Assembly: GCA_019694675.1 (NCBI GenBank)
Contig: JAIBBK010000030.1
Coordinates: 1-40,009 of the forward strand
Length of the DNA stretch: 40,009 bases
Direction of reading: 5' to 3'
Origin: Ignavibacteria bacterium
GTDB taxonomy: Bacteria > Bacteroidota > Ignavibacteria > Tepidaquicellales > Tepidaquicellaceae
In this document: piece by piece, positions 32,927 to 40,009 of the stretch
Layout: each line of letters begins with the position of its first letter
How positions within the stretch are numbered: the first letter of the stretch is position 1
Translations under genes and position numbers: made by a program
The notes under the pieces: generated by a model
Told to the model about the DNA's origin: nothing
Databases searched by the model: none
Seen by the model: the letters and a program-made list of their open reading frames with translations, nothing else

Positions 32927-33758
32927 TGCAAAGAGCTTTTGCCACGAATGCACGAATGAACAATATCTATTGTGCTTTCTTATGAAATCGTTACAACGAA
33001 AGAAGTTATCCGTGTATTAGTGGCTAAGATGCTCTTCTGAAATGGAAGGAAGCTCATTGTGACAGTCATTACCGGCTTGCAGTGATAGCAGGTGTCGTTC
33101 ATCAGCACTCAAAAAACTATTGCCACGAATGCACGAATGAACAACATCCAATGTGCTTTCTTATGGAATCGTTACAACGAAAGAAGTTATTCATGTATTC
33201 GTGGATAAGATGCTCTTCTAAAATGGAAGGAGGCTCATTGCGATAGTCATTACCGGCTTGCGGTGAAGGCAGGAATCATTCTTCAGCACACAAAAAGCTT
33301 TTGCCACGAATGCACGTATGAACAACATCCAATGTGCTTTCTTATGGAATCGTTACAACGAAAGAAGTTATTCGTGTATTCGTGGCTAAATTGCTCTTCT
33401 GAAATGGAAGGAGGCTCATTGTGATAGTCATTACCGGCTTGCGATGAAAGCAGGAGTCATTCTTCAGCACACAAAAAGCTTTTGCCACGAATGCACGAAC
33501 GAACAATATCTATTGTACTTTCTTTTGAAATCAATAAACGGAAGAAGTTATTCGTGTATTCGTGGCTAAGATGCTCTTCTGAAATGGAAGGAGGCTCATT
33601 GTGACAGTCATTACCGGCTTGCGGTGAAAGCAGGAGTCATTCTTCAGCACACAAAAAGCTTTTGCCACGAATGCACGAATGAACAACATCTAATGTGCTT
33701 TCTTATAGAATCGTTACAACGAAAGAAGTTATTCGTGTATTCGTGGATAAGATGCTCT
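32927..33758. repeat. Five-unit tandem array of 181-bp repeats, each with a long hairpin
   Basis: Units begin with GCCACGAATGCACGAAT at 32941, 33122, 33303, 33484 and 33664 (spacings 181, 181, 181, 180). In each, the near-complement ATTCGTGTATTCGTGG follows about 70 bp later, making hairpins of about 84 bp (32941-33024, 33122-33205, 33303-33386, 33484-33566, 33664-33747). A conserved spacer of about 97 bp (ATGCTCTTCTGAAATGGAAG...) separates them. The period is not a multiple of three, so the array is non-coding. Copies differ by scattered substitutions. The flanks 32716-32926 and 33759-33901 show no gene. Confidence 0.95.
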
Positions 33759-33901
33759 AACTATAATTCCTTACTGATTGGGGAAAGAATTTGCCGCGAA
33801 TTTATTAACAGATCAGGTGCATAGCTCCTGAAACGGATGTCAGGACCATGAAAGGTGGTGTTTGTGCAGTAGAAGTTTGGATCAAAGCACTGGCTGTCTG
33901 C

Positions 33902-34612
33902 TCAGATCTCCCTCGACGAGATCTTTTTCTTAAGCTGGGAAAGGTGCCATGTTATGTTTATCTCCTTAGGACACGCTTCAATGCAGTTGAATATTGTGTG
34001 ACACCTCCAGATGCCGTCCGGTGTGTCAAGTATGTCCATACGCTCATTTCCCGCCTCGTCCCTTGTATCATAAATGAACCTGTATGCCTTCAGCATTGCA
34101 GCCGGGCCGAGATAGTTCTCATTTGTCCATGTAGATGGACAGCTTGTTGTACAGCATGCACAAAGGATACACTTGGCTGATTCAAACAGCTTCTCGGCAT
34201 CTTCATTTGACTGCAGGCGCTCACCGTTCGGAGGGGGAGGAGTGTTGTTGATCAGGTATGGCTTGACCACTTCGTACTTGTCATAGAAGCTTGACATGTC
34301 AACCACAAGATCCTTTATGATCGGCAAAGACGGCAGAGGCTCCACTGTGATCGGCTTGTTTGTATTCAGGTCTTTCAGCAGGAGAGAGCAGGCAAGCCTG
34401 TTACGGCCGTTGATCTTCATCCCGTCGCTTCCGCAGATACCGTGAGCGCAGGAGAATCTGTAAGTGAGTGTACCGTCCATCTTCCACTTTATCTCCTGAA
34501 GCACGTCAAGCAGTCTCCAGTCATCGCTTACTCCCCTTACCGTGAAATCCTGGAAATAGGGTTCAGTGTCTTTTTCGGGATTGTACCTCAGGATCTTCAG
34601 TTGAACGTCCAT
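33902..34612 (-). CDS. sdhB: Succinate dehydrogenase/fumarate reductase iron-sulfur subunit
   Basis: The 236-aa subunit passes electrons from SdhA flavin to quinone. The [2Fe-2S] site is CAHGICGSDG (C55, C60, Asp63) plus C75 in NRLAC; Asp at the third position is normal for this family. The [4Fe-4S] site is CILCACCTTSCPS, and the [3Fe-4S] site is CHTIFNCIEACPKEI. All clusters appear intact. It is the third gene of the sdhA-X-sdhB set, 9 bp after X. No sdhC-type anchor follows; downstream is the hairpin array. Confidence 0.96.
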   Translation of the reverse strand: MDVQLKILRYNPEKDTEPYFQDFTVRGVSDDWRLLDVLQEIKWKMDGTLTYRFSCAHGICGSDGMKINGRNRLACSLLLKDLNTNKPITVEPLPSLPIIKDLVVDMSSFYDKYEVVKPYLINNTPPPPNGERLQSNEDAEKLFESAKCILCACCTTSCPSTWTNENYLGPAAMLKAYRFIYDTRDEAGNERMDILDTPDGIWRCHTIFNCIEACPKEINITWHLSQLKKKISSREI

Positions 34613-34621
34613 CTTAATATT

Positions 34622-35395
34622 CTATTTCAGTTTAAATTCATTCTTGAGTTTTTCAATGAACTCCTGCCTGTCATTGCAGGGATAGCGGCCGGCGATGATC
34701 TCATAGCCCCGGTCAGTTTCTCCTATCGAGTGATAGCTTCCGAGTATTGCCGCAAGGATTGATTTTATCTCACCCGGGTCGCCTCCTTTTCCGTCCCCTC
34801 TGCAGTCAACTCCTTCATAGGATGATGCATCAAGGTCATTCATAAGTCTTACAATGTTGTACCTGACTATCTGACCGTACCTGCCGGTTGCATTTGTAAA
34901 TTTTCCGTCCGCGAATTCATAAATGTTCAGGAACGATCTGCTTCCGGCGTAAGATGTGAATGCATACGCAAACATGTCATTATCGCCTATCACTTCGTAC
35001 TTTCCGTTGCCGTCCAGATCGGCTATCTCGTAACCGCCGTTGCCCCAGTAGATCGAATCAAGGTATGTGAGCTTGCAGTCATTGATCCTGTACGCCTCAA
35101 GCGTTGTACAGCAGTGCGCTCCCCCGCTGTAGAACTCAATTGTCACTTCGGTCACTCCGTCATTGTCGAGGTCGAAGCCTTCGATCCTGCCAAGCCTGCC
35201 GGGATATCTCCTTGTATCCGTCACGGATCCGTCCCTGCGGACAGTCAGCTCGGTAGTGTAATCTGCTGTGTCATATTTCTGCGTGAAGTTGCAACCGTCT
35301 ATGATCACTTCAGCAGAGCGTTCCCATTGCGCAAACGCGCCGGCTGACGAAAGCATAAACACAATTCCCGAAACCAGTATCAGTCTCGCAATCAT
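34622..35395 (-). CDS. Secreted protein of unknown function inserted between sdhA and sdhB
   Basis: The 257-aa product has a signal peptide (ARLILVSGIVFMLSSAGAFAQ). Two FG-GAP/EF-hand-like calcium loops, DLDNDGVTEV and DLDGNGKYEV, lie in a beta-rich context. A conspicuous SGGAHCCTTLEAYRI segment sits between them, and a C-terminal helical tail (REFIEKLKNEF-like) closes the protein. I know no succinate dehydrogenase subunit of this kind, and export makes a direct role in the complex unlikely. The ATG overlaps the sdhA stop (TGATG) and sits behind AAAGGAAA, so it is translated with sdhA; sdhB follows after 9 bp. Confidence 0.75.
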   Translation of the reverse strand: MIARLILVSGIVFMLSSAGAFAQWERSAEVIIDGCNFTQKYDTADYTTELTVRRDGSVTDTRRYPGRLGRIEGFDLDNDGVTEVTIEFYSGGAHCCTTLEAYRINDCKLTYLDSIYWGNGGYEIADLDGNGKYEVIGDNDMFAYAFTSYAGSRSFLNIYEFADGKFTNATGRYGQIVRYNIVRLMNDLDASSYEGVDCRGDGKGGDPGEIKSILAAILGSYHSIGETDRGYEIIAGRYPCNDRQEFIEKLKNEFKLK

Positions 35396-37152
35396 CAGTA
35401 TTTCCTTTCCATCGGCTGATATCTCGTTACCACAACCGGCTTGTACTTAAGTTCGGGATAGGAGGAATTTTTTCTGAATGCAAAAGTGTGTTTCATCCAG
35501 TTTACATCATCTCTCTTCGGATGATCTTCCCTGGTGTGTGCTCCCCTGCTTTCGTTTCTTGCATAAGCGCCGAACACAGTAGCTTCCGCATTGTCAAGCA
35601 TATTCTGAAGCTCAAGCGCACCGAGCAGTTCCGTGTTGAACACTTTTCCCTTATCCTGAATTGAAACACTCCTGGAACGTTCCCTCAGACCGCCGAGTAT
35701 CTCAATCATCTTCTTTAAACCTTCTTCATTCCTGAACACGCCGCAAAGCTCCATCATGCTGTTCTGAAGTTCGGTCCTGAGAGCGGCTATCTTTTCGCCG
35801 CCGGTACTGTTCATCACCGCATCAATGATCCTTCTTGAATTGTCGGCCGCGGATTCGTCAACCGGCTGAAAATCGGCGTGCTTCAAAAATTCCGCAATGG
35901 CCTTACCTCCCCTTCGTCCGAATACGACCAGGTCAAGAAGCGAATTTGTCCCGAGCCTGTTTGCTCCGTGCACAGACACGCATGCGCATTCACCTGCGGC
36001 ATAAAGACCCTTCACGGTTTCACCCATCTCATTCATGAGCACTTCACAGTCAGCGTTTGTGGGAATTCCGCCCATAGCATAGTGAGCTGTCGGCTGAATC
36101 GGTATGGGCTCTTTGGTCGGTTCCACGCCAAGATATGTCCTGGCAAATCCTGTAATCTCTGGAAGTTTCTCGTCGATCAATTCCTTTCCGAGGTGCGATA
36201 CATCCAGATAGACATAGTCCGTTCCGTCACTGCCTCTGATTCCCCTTCCCTCTCTGATCTCGGTAATTATCGCCCTTGAAACCATGTCACGCGGAGCAAG
36301 GTCCTTGACGGTCGGAGCATATCTTTCCATGAATCGTTCACCTGAGGAGTTCTTCAAAATTCCGCCTTCGCCTCTGGCAGCTTCGCTGACAAGAATACCG
36401 AGTTTCCAGAGTCCGGTCGGATGGAACTGGTAAAACTCCATATCTTCAAGCGGAAGTCCGGCCCTGTAAACCAGCGCCATTCCGTCCCCGGTACCCACAT
36501 GTGCATTTGAGGTGATCCTGAATATTCTTCCGTTGCCGCCTGTGGCAAACAATACAGACTTTGCCTGAAACACCGTAAGCTCACTTGTTGCAATGTCCAT
36601 TGCCACTACGCCCTTGCACACGCCGTTCTCAATCAGAAGGTCTGTTGCGAAATATTCCGAGAAGAATGTGACCTGATTCTTAATTGAATTTTCAAACAAT
36701 GTATGTAGCATAACATGTCCGGTCCTGTCTGCGGAATAGCAGGAACGCATAACCGGAAGCCTGTTTGAATAGGGATCGTTCGGATCGGCCGGCTTTGTAT
36801 GTCCGCCGAACTTTCTCTGTGCTATTTGTCCCTTCTCATTTCTGGAAAAGGGCATGCCCATGTGCTCGAGTTCGATGATAGCCCTGATCGCATCACGGCA
36901 CATCACTTCAATCGAATCCTGATCTCCGAGATAATCACTTCCCTTCACGGTGTCGAATGCGTGATTCTCCCAGGAGTCATCCTCCATATTTCCGAGAGCC
37001 GCGCAAACGCCACCCTGTGCAGTTCCGGTATGCGACCTGGGGGGATAAACTTTTGATATCACTGCACATGAATACTCCTTTGGTATTTCCACTGCCGCCC
37101 TGAGTCCCGCTCCGCCGGCGCCCACAATCACTACGTCAAAGGTCTTGATCAT
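35395..37152 (-). CDS. sdhA: Succinate dehydrogenase/fumarate reductase flavoprotein subunit
   Basis: The 585-aa subunit oxidises succinate to fumarate (or the reverse). Visible features are the FAD-binding VIVGAGGAGLRAA (8-20), RSHTGTAQGG with the flavin-linking His41, the substrate-site EFYQFHPTG and SEAARGEGGILKNSSGERF, the active-site region IPIQPTAHYAMGGI, and HGANRLGTNSLLDLVVFGR. The C-terminal NESRGAHTREDHPKRDD is typical of SdhA. Length is normal. It is the first gene of the set. Upstream within 48 bp on the same strand is the protease gene, which leaves no room for a membrane-anchor gene. Confidence 0.97.
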   Translation of the reverse strand: MIKTFDVVIVGAGGAGLRAAVEIPKEYSCAVISKVYPPRSHTGTAQGGVCAALGNMEDDSWENHAFDTVKGSDYLGDQDSIEVMCRDAIRAIIELEHMGMPFSRNEKGQIAQRKFGGHTKPADPNDPYSNRLPVMRSCYSADRTGHVMLHTLFENSIKNQVTFFSEYFATDLLIENGVCKGVVAMDIATSELTVFQAKSVLFATGGNGRIFRITSNAHVGTGDGMALVYRAGLPLEDMEFYQFHPTGLWKLGILVSEAARGEGGILKNSSGERFMERYAPTVKDLAPRDMVSRAIITEIREGRGIRGSDGTDYVYLDVSHLGKELIDEKLPEITGFARTYLGVEPTKEPIPIQPTAHYAMGGIPTNADCEVLMNEMGETVKGLYAAGECACVSVHGANRLGTNSLLDLVVFGRRGGKAIAEFLKHADFQPVDESAADNSRRIIDAVMNSTGGEKIAALRTELQNSMMELCGVFRNEEGLKKMIEILGGLRERSRSVSIQDKGKVFNTELLGALELQNMLDNAEATVFGAYARNESRGAHTREDHPKRDDVNWMKHTFAFRKNSSYPELKYKPVVVTRYQPMERKY

Positions 37153-37199
37153 TTTGTTGTTGTACTGATTTGCTGATTTAAAAAATCCATTATCCGATG

Positions 37200-38777
37200 T
37201 TATTGCCCCATCTTCTTTATCTCACTGTAAAGCTCGAGTTTTTTTTCTTTCGATGTTCCGCTGTAATCGTAAGTATTCTTGAGCTCGAGGTATGAAAGCA
37301 TAGCATCAAGCTCTCTTCCCTCCTTTGCGGCAATCATTCCCCTGTAAAAATAAAGATTGGTGAGTTCGACCGCATAATACTCGCCGTTCAGAGTGCTTTC
37401 ATATGCCTTCTCGAGATACTTCTCTGCCTGCTCATATTTTCCGCCTTCGTAGTATATCTTTCCGAGCTGAATGTAAGCATCATAATAATTGGGATCTGAT
37501 TTCAGCAACCGCTTATACTCCTTGACCGCCGCTTTGTTGTCGTTCTTCAGCTGGTAAGTGCCGGCTATCTGGTATCTGATAAAAGTAAGTGACGAGTCTT
37601 CCTGAAGCATCTTCCTGTAAAACAGAAGGGCCTTGTCGTAATCCCTCGAAGTTGAATAGGCTGATGCAAGACTTGATGACAATTGGTTCAGAAGACTGTC
37701 GGAATCAAACCTTGCAAGAATGTCTTTGTACAGATTTTCGGCTTTGCCGAAATTGTCCGTCAGTACATAAAGGTCAAGAAGCTCCTGATATATGTAAAAT
37801 GAATCCGGCCTCATATCCATGCACTTGAGATATGCCTTTTCAGATTTATCAAGCCTCATGCGGTTTACTGAATCCTGCCTGACAACAAAAGTATCAACCA
37901 CGGTCATTGTGTCCTTGTGCTTTGAGAAGTACCAGTCATAGCTTAGCTGTGACTTCAGACTTGAGGCAATGTTGTAAGTGGAGTTAAAAAGCGTTTCCTC
38001 CTTTTTTGCCAGAACACCGGGATCGTTTTCCATATCCGTTGTCTCTACGATCTGTATCATGTCCTTGTAAGGATTGATGGCGACTGCGAAATTCAGATTG
38101 CCGTAACCGGAGTAAGTGTAAGTTGTGATGCCTATCACCTCGCCTTTTTTGTTGAATAGCGCCCCGCCGCTGTTGCCCGGTGAAATTGCAGCAGTTACCT
38201 GTATCACCTTCTTAAAGGTCTTCTCATCATTCATGTATGTTACCGGGTCCATGAACGAAACCTTTTCATTCTCCCTCAGTGCGGCTATTATGCCGGAAGA
38301 GATCGTATATTCGTAGCCGAGCGGGCTACCTATAGCAAACACTTCCTGACCCTGTTTGAGATCATCCGAGTTTCCCAGCTTAACGGTCGGATAGGTTTTG
38401 CCGCTTCCGTTGAGCTTGATCATGGCAAAGTCATTCTTCTCATCTGCAAGCACAAGATCGGCACTGTGGTACTCTCCGTCGCTTGTCTTTACAATGAGAC
38501 TGTCAATCATTTCAACCACATGATAATTAGTGCAGACAAGCCCGTCAGGTGAAATGATGAATCCGCTGCCGTTCAGTACAGTTGTGTCCTTATAGTTGTT
38601 AGACTCATAGACATAATAGTTCTGGTCTCTCATCCAGATCGAGATAAGAGCCGGCTTGTACAGCTCTATTATCTGTTCTGCATTAAGGTCTCCGTTACTG
38701 CCGTTTTGAGCAAAGAGCATTCCGGCCGTGAAAGATATTCCGGCAATTGCCGCAAAGAATTTACTGAGGAATTTCAA
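37200..38777 (-). CDS. Exported trypsin-like (HtrA-type) serine protease with TPR domain
   Basis: Using the TTG at 38777 the protein is 525 aa and begins with a signal peptide (LSKFFAAIAGISFTAGMLFAQ). The frame continues to a TTG at 38876, but that would overlap the enoyl-CoA hydratase gene. The catalytic triad is clear: His in CTNYHVVEM, Asp in KNDFAMIKL and Ser in AAISPGNSGGALF. The second half has no PDZ domain. Instead it carries about six TPR-like helical repeats (AVKEYKRLLKSDPNYYDAYIQLGKIYY and KYEQAEKYLEKAYE are the best). HtrA proteases normally use PDZ domains to find unfolded envelope proteins; here the TPRs may do so. Confidence 0.85.
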   Translation of the reverse strand: MKFLSKFFAAIAGISFTAGMLFAQNGSNGDLNAEQIIELYKPALISIWMRDQNYYVYESNNYKDTTVLNGSGFIISPDGLVCTNYHVVEMIDSLIVKTSDGEYHSADLVLADEKNDFAMIKLNGSGKTYPTVKLGNSDDLKQGQEVFAIGSPLGYEYTISSGIIAALRENEKVSFMDPVTYMNDEKTFKKVIQVTAAISPGNSGGALFNKKGEVIGITTYTYSGYGNLNFAVAINPYKDMIQIVETTDMENDPGVLAKKEETLFNSTYNIASSLKSQLSYDWYFSKHKDTMTVVDTFVVRQDSVNRMRLDKSEKAYLKCMDMRPDSFYIYQELLDLYVLTDNFGKAENLYKDILARFDSDSLLNQLSSSLASAYSTSRDYDKALLFYRKMLQEDSSLTFIRYQIAGTYQLKNDNKAAVKEYKRLLKSDPNYYDAYIQLGKIYYEGGKYEQAEKYLEKAYESTLNGEYYAVELTNLYFYRGMIAAKEGRELDAMLSYLELKNTYDYSGTSKEKKLELYSEIKKMGQ

Positions 38778-38838
38778 CTTACGGCGATGCTTTGTTCTTT
38801 GAGAACTGAAGCCCGGCAGAGAACAGAGACTGAACGAA

Positions 38839-39651
38839 TCATTTTCCTTTCCACTCTGCCCTTCTCTTTTCCACAAATGCCTTCATGCCTTCATGCTTAT
38901 CTTCTGTTGCAAACAGCAGATAGAAGTTCTTCCTTTCATGCTCAAGGCCCGATTCAATTGTAAGGTCGAATGATTTGAGCACGCTTTCCTTTGCAAGCTG
39001 AACTGCAATTGTCGGCTTGGATGCAATTTCCCGTGCGAGTTCAAGCGCTTCCTCAAGATAAAGATCGGCATCAACAACTTTAGTAACCAGCCCTGCCTCA
39101 AACATCTCCTGTGCACCGAACATCTTCCCTGTAAGGATCATCTCCATAGCCCTTGCCTTGCCGATCGCCTTTGTCAGCCGCTGCGTGCCGCCGGCCCCCG
39201 GTATAACTCCGAGATTTATCTCGGGTTGTCCAAACTTTGCGCTTTCGGAAGCTATGATCATATCGCAAGACATTGCAAGCTCACAGCCGCCACCGAGCGC
39301 AAAGCCGCTTACCGCCGCTATCACGGGCTTCTTGAGCTTCCTTATCCTGTCCCACCTGGCGAACTGGTCACGCAAAAGCATCTCGACAGCCCCTGCATCT
39401 GCCATTTCCTTAATGTCCGCGCCTGCCGCAAAGGCCTTCTTGTTTCCGGTCAGGACCGTGCATCCTGTCTCTCCGTCCCTGTCAAATCCCTCAAGTGCCT
39501 CAACCACTTCCTTCATAAGCTCAATGTTCAGCGCATTAAGTACGTCGGGCCTGTTAAGTTGCACAAGCCCTGTTTTCAGAGCTCCTTTATTGTCTATTTC
39601 CGAAACGAGGATACTTGTGTATGCCTTTGAAAGGTGTGTCTTGTCGCTCAT
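38839..39651 (-). CDS. Enoyl-CoA hydratase/isomerase family protein
   Basis: The protein is 270 aa from the ATG at 39651 (a longer frame to 39684 is open but unnecessary). The crotonase fold is evident: LNRPDVLNALN, the first oxyanion segment AFAAGADIKEM, the second oxyanion and catalytic-Glu segment ALGGGCELAMSCD, and the second catalytic Glu in FGQPEINLGVIPGAGGTQRL. Both Glu residues of true hydratases are present, so 2-enoyl-CoA hydration in fatty-acid or amino-acid breakdown is the best reading. The tail HEGMKAFVEKRRAEWKGK is typical. No other beta-oxidation gene is nearby. Confidence 0.93.
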   Translation of the reverse strand: MSDKTHLSKAYTSILVSEIDNKGALKTGLVQLNRPDVLNALNIELMKEVVEALEGFDRDGETGCTVLTGNKKAFAAGADIKEMADAGAVEMLLRDQFARWDRIRKLKKPVIAAVSGFALGGGCELAMSCDMIIASESAKFGQPEINLGVIPGAGGTQRLTKAIGKARAMEMILTGKMFGAQEMFEAGLVTKVVDADLYLEEALELAREIASKPTIAVQLAKESVLKSFDLTIESGLEHERKNFYLLFATEDKHEGMKAFVEKRRAEWKGK

Positions 39652-39762
39652 AGGTGTCAGAAAAAATTTAGCAAACTTACTCACAATGACGTAGAATTAC
39701 AATTCATAACATTCACAATGTCGGCGGCTGTTTGAACACGGCCGGCGATCTTCTCATGGGTG

Positions 39763-39784
39763 TGATATCTCGCTATGGCCAGCA
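39763..39784. repeat. 22-bp direct repeat, copy 1 (copy 2 at 39988-40009)
   Basis: The two copies share TGATAT-TTCGCT-GGCCAGCA with three differences. Copy 1 runs into the imperfect palindrome at 39780. Copy 2 ends exactly at the window edge, so a second whole element may begin there. Confidence 0.75.
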
Positions 39785-39805
39785 CGCGAATTCATTAGCG
39801 GGCTG
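39780..39805. repeat. Imperfect 26-bp palindrome related to the one at 39822
   Basis: The sequence CAGCACGCGAATT... ends in GCGGGCTG. It agrees with the perfect palindrome 17 bp downstream at 21 of 26 positions, so it is a decayed sister copy. Confidence 0.7.
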
Positions 39806-39821
39806 TATTATTCGGTCCGGC

Positions 39822-39847
39822 CAGCCCACGAATTAATTCGTGGGCTG
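39822..39847. repeat. Perfect 26-bp palindrome
   Basis: CAGCCCACGAATT is followed without a spacer by its exact reverse complement. Its last six bases are shared with the first unit of the 15-bp tandem array. Confidence 0.95.
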
Positions 39848-39931
39848 AATATCCATGGGCTGTATATTCAGGGGCTGAATACCCATGGGCTGAATTACCG
39901 CGGGCCGGATTTTCATGAGCTTTGTTTCTTT
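39842..39931. repeat. 15-bp tandem repeat, six units
   Basis: GGGCTG starts at 39842, 39857, 39872 and 39887, with variants GGGCCG at 39902 and GAGCTT at 39917. The consensus unit is GGGCTGAATAYCCAT. ATGGG and CCCAT at unit ends are complementary, so units can pair. Later units are increasingly degenerate. Confidence 0.9.
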
Positions 39932-40009
39932 GCGCGGACAAACCTGAATCGGAACATTCGTTCTGCCCTCGATGTGATTCATTGGTTTGATATTTCGCTG
40001 GGGCCAGCA

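Larger units (their letters stand above)
39652..40009. other. Repeat-rich intergenic region running off the window
   Basis: No gene is visible. The stretch holds two related 26-bp palindromes (39780-39805 imperfect, 39822-39847 perfect), a 15-bp tandem array (39842-39931) and a 22-bp direct repeat (39763-39784 and 39988-40009). Confidence 0.8.

Noticed and set aside
33624..33824. 66-codon open frame inside the 181-bp repeat array
   Set aside because: The 181-bp period shifts frame from unit to unit and the frame is not conserved between copies.
39799..39924. Open frame through the 15-bp repeats giving a W-A-E-Y-P-like pentapeptide repeat
   Set aside because: A 15-bp period automatically keeps a frame open; there is no start codon or ribosome-binding site, and the frame is only about 40 codons long.

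Overview
The window looks like a chromosomal piece of a Bacteroidota/Chlorobi-group bacterium, most likely an Ignavibacteria-type heterotroph. Two secreted proteins, and the tail of a broken third one, carry type IX secretion (Por) sorting domains with the Y-P-N-P-L/F-N motif and a GVYF-type ending. A TonB-dependent receptor, a DUF5916 outer-membrane protein, DUF4175 and DUF4159 proteins, an SBBP-repeat protein and frequent TTG starts fit the same group. No rRNA, tRNA, CRISPR array, prophage or intact insertion sequence is visible.

Layout. 1-3402 is a fast-changing secreted-protein locus: two copies of an unknown secreted family alternate with two genes sharing an almost identical 75-bp leader, one an intact YCF48/BNR-like T9SS protein and the other a decayed leader-plus-sorting-tail remnant. 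3678-8370 is a four-gene operon: secreted PIG-L deacetylase, substrate-binding lipoprotein, ABC ATPase and fused double permease, with 4-nt overlaps at two of its junctions. 8390-16842 (minus strand) holds, in transcription order, a 1158-aa DUF4175 coiled-coil membrane protein, polyphosphate kinase, an N-terminal half of CarB (split or truncated), and a META-domain protein. 17243-23911 (plus) holds a large secreted LamG/glycosidase-like protein, two tandem paralogous polytopic membrane proteins and a DUF5916 protein.

24020-27616 (minus) is a compact three-gene locus: small Cys-rich membrane protein, Met/His-rich YtkA-like lipoprotein and TonB-dependent receptor. I infer copper or another soft metal as substrate. 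27891-31735 (plus) carries a DUF4159 protein, an AraC regulator, an SBBP-repeat T9SS protein and a VOC protein. 31795-32715 (minus) is a diheme cytochrome c lipoprotein resembling TsdA thiosulfate dehydrogenase.

32927-33758 is a non-coding array of five 181-bp-period units, each containing a long hairpin. 33902-37152 (minus) encodes succinate dehydrogenase/fumarate reductase SdhA and SdhB with an unrelated secreted protein gene wedged between them and no membrane-anchor gene in sight. 37200-39651 (minus) holds a trypsin-like protease with a TPR tail and an enoyl-CoA hydratase. The last 360 bp carry a 26-bp perfect palindrome, a 15-bp tandem repeat and a direct repeat that runs off the window end.

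The items that most deserve a second look are the duplicated leader/T9SS module at the left end, the deacetylase-coupled importer whose binding protein lacks ferric-ligand residues, the half-length CarB, the putative metal locus, the membrane-protein pair in which one copy lost its polar motif, the sdhA-X-sdhB arrangement, and the 181-bp hairpin array.
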